Origin: an uncultured Collinsella sp.
GTDB lineage: Bacteria > Actinomycetota > Coriobacteriia > Coriobacteriales > Coriobacteriaceae
Assembly (NCBI GenBank): GCA_900543945.1
Contig: UQTN01000005.1
Location: 1-31,835 of the forward strand
DNA length: 31,835 nt
Direction: 5' to 3'
Shown: positions 24,139 through 31,835 of the stretch, one piece after another
How positions within the stretch are numbered: position 1 is the stretch's first letter
Layout: each line of letters starts with the position of its first letter
Notes under the pieces: generated by a model
Told to the model about the DNA's origin: nothing
Databases searched by the model: none
Seen by the model: the letters and a program-made list of their open reading frames with translations, nothing else
Translations under genes and position numbers: made by a program

Positions 24139-25053
24139 ATGGGGGAGAACGTGCTCAAGTTCGGTACCTACGTCCGTGTTGGAAACGCGGCCGAAGCCTA
24201 TGAGCTCTTGCAGAAGAACCGCAACAACAAGATTGTGGGCGGCGGTATCTGGATGCGCCTGGGTTCGCGTCGTGTGGCGACGGCGATTGACCTTTCGGCC
24301 TGCGGACTCGATCAGATCGAGGAGACCGAGAACGAGTTTCGCATCGGTGCCATGTGCACCCTGCGCCAGCTCGAGCGCCATGCCGAGCTCAACGCGCTTG
24401 TCAACAATGTCTTCGAGTTCGCCGTTCACGATATCGTGGGCGTGCAGCTGCGCAATACCGCCACGGTGGGCGGCAGCATCTACGGCCGCTTTGGCTTCTC
24501 GGACGTGCTCTCGGCATTCCTGGCGCTCGATTCGTATGTTGAGCTGACGGGTGCCGGCCGCGTGCCGCTCGCGGAGTTCGTGGATATGGGCTATGTGCGC
24601 GACGTGATCGAGCACGTCGTGGTCGTCAAGCACGAGTACCGCGCGAGCTACGAGGCCGTGCGCAAGGCCGCGACCGACTTCCCCTCGCTCAACGTCACCG
24701 CCGCTTGGTGGGACGGCTCCTGGCATGTCACCGTGGGCGCCCGCCCGCTGCGCGCGACCCTGCTGCAGGGCGAGGCATGTGGCCTCACCAGCGAGCAGCC
24801 TTCCGAGGACGAGCTGCGCGCCCTGGCCGTGTCCGTACGCGCGTTGAGCTACGGCACCAACCTGTGGGGCTCGGCCGACTACCGCCGCCGCATCTCGGCC
24901 CCGCTCGCCATCCAGGCCGTGCGCCGTGCCGCCGGCATCGAGCTTTCTGCCGCGCTTGCCCGCGAGCTCGAGACCGTGCAGGTCCCCAAGTTTGCCACGG
25001 ACGAGTATTCCTGCCGCCGCGTGCCCGGCGTCGATTCTAGCGAGGTGCGCTAA
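24139..25053 (+). CDS. Molybdenum hydroxylase FAD-binding subunit (XdhB/CoxM-like)
   Basis: The roughly 300-residue protein has the FAD-domain pattern of the xanthine dehydrogenase / CO dehydrogenase medium subunit: KIVGGGIWMRLG (about 31-42) for the first FAD loop and LRNTATVGGSIYGR (about 105-118) for the second. It would pass electrons from the [2Fe-2S] subunit through FAD to an acceptor. The start is uncertain: ATG 24139 or GTG 24151. The latter is preceded by GGGGGAG and yields MLKFGTYV, the way relatives usually begin. Its stop overlaps the next start by one base, so the two form a complex. Confidence 0.88.
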   Translation: MGENVLKFGTYVRVGNAAEAYELLQKNRNNKIVGGGIWMRLGSRRVATAIDLSACGLDQIEETENEFRIGAMCTLRQLERHAELNALVNNVFEFAVHDIVGVQLRNTATVGGSIYGRFGFSDVLSAFLALDSYVELTGAGRVPLAEFVDMGYVRDVIEHVVVVKHEYRASYEAVRKAATDFPSLNVTAAWWDGSWHVTVGARPLRATLLQGEACGLTSEQPSEDELRALAVSVRALSYGTNLWGSADYRRRISAPLAIQAVRRAAGIELSAALARELETVQVPKFATDEYSCRRVPGVDSSEVR

Positions 25054-27884
25054 TGGCTGCCAAACTCATCGATCTTTCCTTTACGCTCAACGGCCGTAAG
25101 GTCAAGGTTCAGATTGCCCCCGACACCATGCTCTTTGCACTGTTGCGCGAGCAGGGTTGTGCGTCGGTGCGCTGCGCCTGTGAGACCACCAACTGCGGCC
25201 TGTGCACGGTGTGGCTCGACGGCGACCCGGTGCTGAGCTGCTCGGTTCCCGCTGCCCGTGTTGAGGGACACACCATCACCACGCTCGAGGGCCTTAAGGC
25301 CGAGTCCGAGGCGCTTGCCCGTGCGATGGCTGCCGAAGGCGCCGAGCAGTGCGGTTTTTGCGCCCCCGGCCTCATCATGAACGTGCTGGCGCTCGCCCGC
25401 GCCGCCAAGGAGGACCCGAGCCTCGTCGCCACGCGCGAGGAGCTGTCGCGCCAGCTCGCCGGCAACCTCTGCCGTTGCAGCGGCTACGAGAGCCAGCTGC
25501 GCGCCATTGTCCGCTTCCTCAACGAGTCCGGCGTGCAGGTGGGCTTTGAGATGCCCGAACTGCCGGTCAACGACACCAGCTGCGACGGTGTCTCGTACAA
25601 GCAGATCACCCATAAGCAGCCCAAGAAGGACTCGAAGGCGCTGCTCGAGGGCCGTCCCGTCTACACGGGCGATATGGTGCCCGCCGGGGCCCTGATCGTC
25701 AAACTCAAGCGCAGCCCCTATGCCCGCGCCAAGATCCGCTCCATCGATACGTCGCGCGCCCTGAAGGTGCCCGGCGTCGTGGGCGTCTACACTTACGAGG
25801 ACGTGCCCAAGCGCCGCTTTACTATCGCCGGTCAGAGCTATCCGCAGCCGAGTCCCTACGACCGTTTGATTCTCGAGAACCTTGTGCGCTACCAAAACGA
25901 GGAGGTGGCGATCGTCGCTGCCGAGACCGAGGAGGCTGCCGACAAGGCGCTCAAGCTCATCAAGGTCGACTATGAGGTGCTCGAGCCCCTGCTCGACTTT
26001 ACCCAGGCACTCGATAACGATATCGTGGTCCACCCCGAGGGCGACGTGACCTTTATGTTCCCGCAGGGCGGCGATGTCCCGCGCAACCTGGTGTGCAGCG
26101 GTACCAGCGATTTTGGCGACCTGGACGAGGCCTTCGCCCAGAGCGACATCGTCTTTGAGCGCACCTACACCAGCCAGGCCACGCAGACCGCGCCCATGGA
26201 GACCTTCCGCGCCTTCGCGACGACCGACGCGTTTGGGCGCATCTCCGTGACCACCTCGACGCAGGTGCCCTTCCACGTGCGCCGCATGGTCGCGCAGTCG
26301 CTCGACATTCCGCAGTCGCAGGTGCAGGTCATTAAGCCGCGCATCGGCGGCGGCTTTGGCTCCAAGCAGACGGGCTGCTGCGAGATCTTCGTGGCGTTCG
26401 TCACCCAGCAGACTGGCCGTCCGAGCTACTGCTGCTACACCCGCGAGGAGACCATCACCGCGGGCAACTCGCGCCACCAGATGCAGATGACCGTCAAGTT
26501 GGGCGCCATGAACGACGGCACCATCACGGCCATCGATCTGCATACGCTGTCCAACGCCGGTGCGTACGGCGAGCACGCTACCACGACGATCGGCCTGTCG
26601 GGCCACAAGAGCCTGCCCATCTACAACCACGTGAAGGCGAGCCGCTTTAGCTGGGACGCCGTCTACACCAATACCAACCGCGGCGGCGCGTATCGCGGCT
26701 ACGGTGCCACCCAGGGCCAGTTTGCCGTGGAGAGCGCCGTCAACGAGCTTGCCGACATGCTGCACATGGACCCCGCCGACCTGCGCCTTAAGAACATCGT
26801 GCGCGAGGGCGAGATCATGCCGCAGTACTACAACGAGAAGCTCAACGCCTGCGCGCTCGACCGCTGCCTGCTGCGCGCGATGGACATGATCGGCTGGCGC
26901 GACAAGCCGCTGGCTGTGGACCTGGGCGACCGCGTGCGTGCTCTGGGCTGTGCGCTCACCATGCAGGGCTCGGGCATTTCCAACGTTGATATCGCCGGCA
27001 TCGACATGCGCCTGGAAGAGGACGGCTTCATTACCATCGGCACCGGCGCCACCGATAACGGCATGGGCGTCGACACGATCCTGGCGCAGATTGCCGCCGA
27101 GGAGCTGGGCGTGGAGAGCTCGCTCATTGTGGTACGCGGCGTGGACACCGATGTGTCGCCGTTCGACGCCGGTTCGTACGCGAGCTCCGGTACCTACGTG
27201 ACGGGCCTTGCCGCCAAGAACGCCGCGACCGAGCTGCGTGAGAAGATTTGTGCCAAGGCCGCCCAGATGTGGGATGTGGACGCCGCCGACGTGGTCTTCG
27301 ATGGCCAGTACGTGCGTCTGTCCGACGAGCGCGCCGCGCGCGAGCAGAACCGCTACCTCACGCTGCGCGACTTTGCCAACCTGTGCGTCAAGAACATCGC
27401 GGGCGGCGACGCGCTCACCTCGCATGCTTCTGCCTGCCTGCCCGTTTCGCCTCCGCCGTTTATGGCCGGCATTGCCGAGGTCGAGGTTGACAAGGCCACC
27501 GGCAAGGTGACTGTGGTGGACTACGCGGCGGCTGTGGACTGCGGCACCGTGATCAACGAGGCACTCGCGCGCGTCCAGGCCGAGGGCGGCATTGCCCAGG
27601 GCATCGGCCACGCGCTCTACGAGATCGTCGAGCACGACGACCGCGGCCGCCTGCGCACCGGCAACTTTATGAGCTACAAGCTGCCCACGCGCCTGGACAT
27701 CGGCAGTATTCGCGTGGCCTTTGAGCCGAGCTACGAGCCTACGGGCCCGTTTGGCGCCAAGTCGATCGGCGAGGTCGTCATTAACACGCCGCTCGCCGCC
27801 GTGGCCTCGGCCGTGGCACACGCCACCGGCCACCAGGTGCGCTCGCTGCCGATCACGCCCGAGAAGGCCCTGCTGGGGGAGTAG
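25053..27884 (+). CDS. Molybdenum hydroxylase, fused [2Fe-2S] and molybdopterin subunit (xanthine dehydrogenase family)
   Basis: The 943-residue protein joins two subunits that are separate in many bacteria. Residues 1-155 hold two [2Fe-2S] clusters: Cys43/48/51/63 (CETTNCGLC) and Cys100/103/140/142 (CGFC, NLCRC). Residues 195-943 are the molybdopterin domains, with GGGFGSKQ near 432, RGGAYRGYG near 543 and the catalytic Glu in GAKSIGEVV near 907. Such enzymes hydroxylate purines, nicotinate or similar rings with water. The fused, selD-linked form recalls selenium-dependent molybdenum hydroxylases, where selenium is a labile ligand rather than selenocysteine; this is inference. Substrate unknown. 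Confidence 0.9.
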   Translation: MAAKLIDLSFTLNGRKVKVQIAPDTMLFALLREQGCASVRCACETTNCGLCTVWLDGDPVLSCSVPAARVEGHTITTLEGLKAESEALARAMAAEGAEQCGFCAPGLIMNVLALARAAKEDPSLVATREELSRQLAGNLCRCSGYESQLRAIVRFLNESGVQVGFEMPELPVNDTSCDGVSYKQITHKQPKKDSKALLEGRPVYTGDMVPAGALIVKLKRSPYARAKIRSIDTSRALKVPGVVGVYTYEDVPKRRFTIAGQSYPQPSPYDRLILENLVRYQNEEVAIVAAETEEAADKALKLIKVDYEVLEPLLDFTQALDNDIVVHPEGDVTFMFPQGGDVPRNLVCSGTSDFGDLDEAFAQSDIVFERTYTSQATQTAPMETFRAFATTDAFGRISVTTSTQVPFHVRRMVAQSLDIPQSQVQVIKPRIGGGFGSKQTGCCEIFVAFVTQQTGRPSYCCYTREETITAGNSRHQMQMTVKLGAMNDGTITAIDLHTLSNAGAYGEHATTTIGLSGHKSLPIYNHVKASRFSWDAVYTNTNRGGAYRGYGATQGQFAVESAVNELADMLHMDPADLRLKNIVREGEIMPQYYNEKLNACALDRCLLRAMDMIGWRDKPLAVDLGDRVRALGCALTMQGSGISNVDIAGIDMRLEEDGFITIGTGATDNGMGVDTILAQIAAEELGVESSLIVVRGVDTDVSPFDAGSYASSGTYVTGLAAKNAATELREKICAKAAQMWDVDAADVVFDGQYVRLSDERAAREQNRYLTLRDFANLCVKNIAGGDALTSHASACLPVSPPPFMAGIAEVEVDKATGKVTVVDYAAAVDCGTVINEALARVQAEGGIAQGIGHALYEIVEHDDRGRLRTGNFMSYKLPTRLDIGSIRVAFEPSYEPTGPFGAKSIGEVVINTPLAAVASAVAHATGHQVRSLPITPEKALLGE

Positions 27885-27908
27885 CGGGTCGGCGAACAAG
27901 TCGTAATG

Positions 27909-27937
27909 GGCGGGGCGGGGCAACTCGCCCCGCCTTT
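27909..27937 (+). terminator. Probable terminator after the molybdenum hydroxylase
   Basis: GGCGGGGC (27909-27916) pairs with GCCCCGCC (27927-27934), followed by a short TTT. Confidence 0.7.
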
Positions 27938-28024
27938 CGCACTCGTGGTGAGGTCGTGAGCCTGTAAAACGTGTGCGTGCGCTTGTCGTTCGTATCTGCT
28001 ATCATTCCTAGTCTGTGCGCTCAT

Positions 28025-28108
28025 GCGGGCGTGGCGGAATTGGTAGACGCGCCAGATTTAGGTTCTGGTGGGATTCCCGTGAAGGTTCGAGTCCTTTCGC
28101 CCGCACCA
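28025..28108 (+). tRNA. tRNA-Leu (anticodon TAG)
   Basis: Acceptor GCGGGCG pairs with CGCCCGC. The anticodon arm CCAGA-TTTAGGT-TCTGG presents TAG at 28059-28061. A class II long variable arm precedes the T loop TTCGAGT. CCA is encoded at 28106-28108. Confidence 0.97.
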
Positions 28109-28199
28109 ACGCATCTGCGTCGGCTTCGGCCGTCGCGACTCTTTGTTGCATAAAGGTACCAGCACCTCAGATAAGCTGGGCAGTATGAGGAGGAACGTG

Positions 28200-29498
28200 T
28201 TGAACATCACCGCTTCTGACGTCAAGGACGCCAAGCTCACCGCTACGGTCACCATCCCGGCCGCCGACGTCGACGCCGCGATCAAGAAGGCCTACAAGGA
28301 CACCGCCAAGAAGTACCGCTTCCCGGGCTTCCGTGCCGGCAAGGCTCCCCGTCCGGTCATCGATTCCGCTCTTGGCGCCGAGGCTACCCTCGCTCAGGCC
28401 ACCAACGACCTGATCGCCGCCAACGAGCCCGCCGTCCTCAACGAGCTGGACATCGTCCCCACCAAGAGCGGTGACTACAAGGAGCTCGACCTCGCCAAGG
28501 ATCACGAGGACTACACCTACACCGTCGAGTTCTCCCTGCGTCCCGCCGCTGAGCTCTCCTCCTTCGACGCTGTCGAGATCGAGATGCCCCCTGCGGAGGT
28601 CACCGAGTCCGAGATCAACAACCAGGTCGAGATGCTCCTCAACTACCGTGCCACCTTCGAGGACGTCGAGGGCCGCGCTGTCGAGTCCGAGGACTACGTT
28701 ACCGTCGACCTCAAGGCCGTCGAGAACGCCGACAACTTTGCCGCCGAGGGCCGTATGCTCATCGCCGGTAGCGACAGCAACCCCGCCGAGTTCAACGAGG
28801 CTCTGATCGGCGCCAACGTTGACGACGTCAAGTCCGTCACCTGGACCGACGAGGCCGAGGAGGGCGAGGAGGCCGAGACCCACACCGTCGAGGTCACCGT
28901 CAAGGGCATCAAGGTCCGCAACACCCCCGAGCTCACCGACGAGCTCGTCAAGTCCGACTTTGGCTTCGACAGCATCGACGCTATGCGCGACGCCATCAAG
29001 ATCGAGATCGAGCAGGACAAGGCTTCCCGCCTCCCGGCCGAGAAGGAGAACCGTTGCGTCTCCGCTCTCGCCGAGCGCCTGCAGCTCGACGAGATGGACG
29101 CCGACTACGAGCAGTCCGTCTTTGAGGAGCTTGGCCAGAACTTCCTGTCCAACCTCGCTGCCCGCGGCATGACGCTGGACACCTGGCTGCCCGCTTCCGG
29201 CCTGACCATGGAGCAGTTCATCGGCGACCTGCACAAGCAGGCCAACGACGTTGCCCGTGAGTCCCTGGCGCTCGACGCTCTCGCCCGTGTGCTCAAGATT
29301 GAGGTCACCGAGGACGACATCAACGCCGAGTTCGAGAAGGCTGGCGTCAAGGACGTCGAGGCTTCCAAGGCCGAGTTCATCGCCGATGGCCGCATGCCTG
29401 CCGTCCGCGAGTCCATCCGTCGCTCCAAGGCCGTCGATCACCTGGTCGAGAACGCCAAGGTGACTGAGGTCGACGAGACCGCCAAGGACGCCGAGTAA
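28200..29498 (+). CDS. tig: Trigger factor
   Basis: Trigger factor is the ribosome-bound chaperone and prolyl isomerase. From TTG 28200 the product is 432 residues, the same length as E. coli Tig. The ribosome-docking loop GFRAGKAP is at 43-50. The middle FKBP-like domain (about 150-240) includes an acidic insertion rich in Glu, and a helical C-terminal chaperone domain follows. The TTG start is favoured by AGGAGG six bases upstream; an adjacent GTG at 28197 is too close. It opens the tig-clpP-clpX group common in bacteria. Confidence 0.95.
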   Translation: MNITASDVKDAKLTATVTIPAADVDAAIKKAYKDTAKKYRFPGFRAGKAPRPVIDSALGAEATLAQATNDLIAANEPAVLNELDIVPTKSGDYKELDLAKDHEDYTYTVEFSLRPAAELSSFDAVEIEMPPAEVTESEINNQVEMLLNYRATFEDVEGRAVESEDYVTVDLKAVENADNFAAEGRMLIAGSDSNPAEFNEALIGANVDDVKSVTWTDEAEEGEEAETHTVEVTVKGIKVRNTPELTDELVKSDFGFDSIDAMRDAIKIEIEQDKASRLPAEKENRCVSALAERLQLDEMDADYEQSVFEELGQNFLSNLAARGMTLDTWLPASGLTMEQFIGDLHKQANDVARESLALDALARVLKIEVTEDDINAEFEKAGVKDVEASKAEFIADGRMPAVRESIRRSKAVDHLVENAKVTEVDETAKDAE

Positions 29499-29574
29499 TT
29501 CTCGCCACCTTGCACGCGAGCGCATGTATGTGCCCGTGATGGGGTAAAGTTATAAGCCGGTTATCCGGTTGCTT

Positions 29575-29620
29575 CGTACGGTGCCAGCCAATGCATAGCA
29601 TGCGGGCACCGTACGTTTGT
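29575..29620 (+). terminator. Hairpin between tig and clpP
   Basis: CGTACGGTGCC (29575-29585) pairs perfectly with GGCACCGTACG (29605-29615), followed by TTTGT. This is a likely terminator or attenuator after tig. Confidence 0.65.
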
Positions 29621-29660
29621 CTAGAGCCACTATTGGTCCGTAAGAGAAATGGAGATGCGT

Positions 29661-30281
29661 ATGATCGCTAAGTTCGATTCCGCCCTCGTGCCATACGTTA
29701 TCGAGCAGACGCCGCGCGGCGAGCGCAGCTACGATATCTATTCGCGCCTGCTCAACGACCGCATCATCTTCTTGGGCGAGGAGATCAACTCCGTCAGCGC
29801 CAACCTGGTCGTTGCCCAGCTGCTGCATCTTGAGAGCCAGGATGCCGAGAAGGATATCTCGCTCTACATCAATTCGCCCGGTGGCGAGGTTTACTCTGGC
29901 CTGGCGATTCTTGACACCATGAACTTCATCAAGCCGCAGGTCTCCACCATCTGCGTCGGTATGGCCGCGTCTATGGCTGCCGTGCTGCTTTCGGCCGGCG
30001 CCAAGGGCAAGCGCTTCTGCCTGCCGCACTCCAAGGTCATGATTCACCAGCCCAGCGGCGGTGCCCAGGGTCAGCAGACCGAGATCGAGATCGTGGCCGA
30101 GGAGATCAAGAAGACCCGCCGCGAGCTCAACCAGATCCTGTCCGATGCCTCGGGCCAGCCGATCGAGAAGGTCCAGGCCGACACCGAGCGCGACAACTAC
30201 CTGACCGCTGCCGAGGCCCTCGACTACGGCCTGATCGACCGTATCGTCACCTCGCGCGATCTCGCCGCGAAGGACGCCTAG
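29661..30281 (+). CDS. clpP: ATP-dependent Clp protease proteolytic subunit ClpP
   Basis: The 206-residue serine protease forms the barrel that degrades substrates fed by ClpX. The catalytic triad is Ser104 (GMAASMAA), His129 (MIHQP) and Asp178 (RDNY). The start at ATG 29661 is favoured because GGAG lies six bases upstream; another in-frame ATG at 29649 would add four residues but has a weaker site. The stop is one base before the clpX ATG, so the pair is coupled. Length is normal for the family. Confidence 0.97.
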   Translation: MIAKFDSALVPYVIEQTPRGERSYDIYSRLLNDRIIFLGEEINSVSANLVVAQLLHLESQDAEKDISLYINSPGGEVYSGLAILDTMNFIKPQVSTICVGMAASMAAVLLSAGAKGKRFCLPHSKVMIHQPSGGAQGQQTEIEIVAEEIKKTRRELNQILSDASGQPIEKVQADTERDNYLTAAEALDYGLIDRIVTSRDLAAKDA

Positions 30282-30282
30282 G

Positions 30283-31689
30283 ATGGCAGGAAACATGCAG
30301 GACAACTTTGACGAGAATGGCAACCCCATCCGCTGCTCCTTCTGCGGAAAAGAGCAGGGGCAGGTTCGCCGCCTTGTAAAGGGTCCGACCAACATCTTTA
30401 TCTGCGACGAGTGCGTTGCCGCCTGCTCCGAGATCCTTGAGGAGTCGCTGGCTTCGGACTTTATGGACGCTGCCCGCAACGGCAAGCTGCCGGGCTTCCT
30501 CAACGACCACGGCCAGGCTGCATCCCAGCCCGCCGCGGACCCCGAGACCGAGGGTTTTGAGCTCGAGGACGATCGCCAGGTCATCACGCACGTGCCGACG
30601 CCGCACGAGATCTATGACGAGCTTTCGGCCTATGTTATGGGTCAGGAGGACGCCAAGCGCGCCATGTCGGTGGCCGTGTACAACCACTATCGCCGCGTGA
30701 TTGAGGGCGGCGCTGCGGTGTCTGCCTTTGATGACGACATGGGCTCGCAGTTCGATGACGATATGGACGAGGTAGAGCTCGCCAAGTCCAACATCCTGCT
30801 GCTCGGTCCCACCGGTACCGGTAAGACCCTGCTGGCCCAGACGCTCGCGCGCATTCTTGAGGTGCCGTTTGCTATCGCCGATGCCACCGCGCTCACCGAG
30901 GCCGGCTATGTGGGCGAGGACGTGGAGAACATCCTACTCAAGCTCATTAATGCTGCCGATGGCGACATTGAGCGCGCACAGGTTGGCATCATCTACGTTG
31001 ACGAGATCGACAAGATTGCCCGCAAGGCTGAGAACCTCTCCATTACCCGCGATGTTTCGGGCGAGGGTGTTCAGCAGGCGCTGCTTAAGATTCTTGAGGG
31101 CACGGTGGCCAGCGTTCCGCCCACCGGCGGCCGCAAGCATCCCCAGCAGGAGCTGCTGCAGATCGACACGACCAACATCCTGTTCATCTGCGGCGGTGCC
31201 TTTGTGGGTCTGGACAAGATCATCGTCGACCGCGTGGGCAACAAGGGCGTTGGCTTTAACTCCGAGATCGCCGGCCCCACCTCGGTCGACGAGAACGACC
31301 TGCTGCGCCAGGTGCTCCCGCAGGATCTTAATGCCTTTGGCATGATTCCCGAGTTCGTGGGCCGTACGCCAGTCGTCACCCAGACGCAGGCGCTCGACGA
31401 GGACGATCTGGTGTCGATCCTGACCGAGCCCAAGAACGCCGTGGTGCGTCAGTACCGCAAGATGTTCCAGCTCGAGGACGTCGAGCTTGAGTTTGAGGAC
31501 GCGGCCCTGCACGAGATCGCCCGCATGGCGCTTGCTCGCAAGACCGGCGCCCGCGGCCTGCGCGCCATCTGCGAAGACGTGCTTCAGCAGACGATGTTCG
31601 ACCTCCCCAGCGAGGAGGGTGTCGCCAAGGTCATCGTGACCGAAGCGGCGGTTAAGGGCGAAGAACAGCCCCAACGCATCTACGGCTAA
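30283..31689 (+). CDS. clpX: ATP-dependent Clp protease ATP-binding subunit ClpX
   Basis: The 468-residue AAA+ unfoldase selects substrates and feeds ClpP. An N-terminal zinc-binding domain uses Cys18, 21, 41 and 44 (CSFC, CDEC). Walker A is GPTGTGKT near residue 176 and Walker B is IIYVDEIDK near 243. A linker rich in Asp and Met lies just before the Walker A strand (around 146-165), making the protein longer than the usual ~420 residues. It ends with the PQRIYG tail and is followed by a strong terminator. Confidence 0.97.
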   Translation: MAGNMQDNFDENGNPIRCSFCGKEQGQVRRLVKGPTNIFICDECVAACSEILEESLASDFMDAARNGKLPGFLNDHGQAASQPAADPETEGFELEDDRQVITHVPTPHEIYDELSAYVMGQEDAKRAMSVAVYNHYRRVIEGGAAVSAFDDDMGSQFDDDMDEVELAKSNILLLGPTGTGKTLLAQTLARILEVPFAIADATALTEAGYVGEDVENILLKLINAADGDIERAQVGIIYVDEIDKIARKAENLSITRDVSGEGVQQALLKILEGTVASVPPTGGRKHPQQELLQIDTTNILFICGGAFVGLDKIIVDRVGNKGVGFNSEIAGPTSVDENDLLRQVLPQDLNAFGMIPEFVGRTPVVTQTQALDEDDLVSILTEPKNAVVRQYRKMFQLEDVELEFEDAALHEIARMALARKTGARGLRAICEDVLQQTMFDLPSEEGVAKVIVTEAAVKGEEQPQRIYG

Positions 31690-31710
31690 ACCAGCCTAAA
31701 GCGTGTTTGC

Positions 31711-31748
31711 AAATAGCCTCCGACCACCCGCGGTCGGAGGCTATTTTA
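31711..31748 (+). terminator. Terminator after clpX
   Basis: AAATAGCCTCCGACC (31711-31725) pairs perfectly with 31732-31746, ending in ATTTTATA. The remaining 87 bases to the window end are AT-rich and hold no gene I can support. Confidence 0.9.
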
Positions 31749-31835
31749 TATATACGCAATAACCCCAACTACCTGTGTTATTCTGTGTGTTTGTTTAAGC
31801 CTCAGCGAAGTCATATCAGACTGAAGTAATCGATA

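Noticed and set aside
25050..27923. A 957-codon open frame antisense to the molybdenum hydroxylase
   Set aside because: It mirrors a clear enzyme gene in high-GC DNA, has no recognisable motif, and its low-complexity Ala/Gly/His/Arg composition is typical of shadow frames.
28167..29525. A 452-codon Leu/Gly/Val-rich frame antisense to trigger factor
   Set aside because: It is a reverse shadow of GAC/GAG-rich codons; the forward frame is unmistakably Tig.
1..31835. CRISPR array, insertion sequence, phage or toxin-antitoxin genes
   Set aside because: No regularly spaced direct repeats, transposase, integrase, capsid or toxin-like proteins were seen; the repeats present are isolated palindromes.

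Overview
The window is GC-rich, densely coded, and looks like the chromosome of a strictly anaerobic actinobacterium of the Coriobacteriia, most like Collinsella. This is an inference from protein style and gene content: double-cubane reductases, selenium genes, a molybdenum hydroxylase and a BrnQ carrier. I could not run a taxonomic search. From about 3.1 kb onward every gene I accept lies on the + strand. The first 2.9 kb holds a small release-factor-like gene facing two minus-strand genes, a lipid kinase and a CLC-type channel.

Layout. 1-2890: RF-1-domain protein, a palindromic repeat, diacylglycerol-kinase-family protein, and a CLC protein with fluoride-exporter-like filter motifs. 3102-8516: molybdenum block (moeA, mogA, modA, modB, modC), in which ModB carries an unusual N-terminal extracytoplasmic domain. 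8517-8961: a gene-poor regulatory stretch with tandem palindromes, a promoter overlapped by a dyad, a 22-codon leader ORF and a leader RNA that can pair with the downstream ribosome binding site. 8962-12483: two divergent double-cubane-cluster reductase-like proteins, each followed by a related long inverted repeat, then their ATP-dependent activase. 12554-15696: selenium block of selD (itself read through an in-frame UGA, with a SECIS hairpin), yedF, a DUF3343 gene and a cysteine desulfurase/selenocysteine lyase-like gene. 15764-18530: BrnQ carrier, tRNA-Pro, tRNA-Gly, a tRNA-Gly-derived multi-hairpin element, and a formate/nitrite-family channel. 18715-22292: selA, selB and selC (tRNA-Sec), which with selD complete the bacterial selenocysteine machinery. 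22555-23910: glutamate dehydrogenase. 24139-27884: a two-gene molybdenum hydroxylase (FAD subunit, and a fused iron-sulfur/molybdopterin subunit). 28025-31689: tRNA-Leu, trigger factor, clpP, clpX.

How it fits together. Molybdate import and insertion (ModABC, MogA, MoeA) would supply the hydroxylase. SelD makes selenophosphate both for SelA/SelB/SelC and, through YedF/DUF3343/desulfurase-type proteins, possibly for a labile selenium ligand on the hydroxylase. The double-cubane proteins and activase form a separate low-potential electron system whose substrate is unknown and which sits directly upstream of selD. The least explained content is non-coding: three groups of palindromic elements, a tRNA-Gly-derived structured element, and the leader before the first double-cubane gene.
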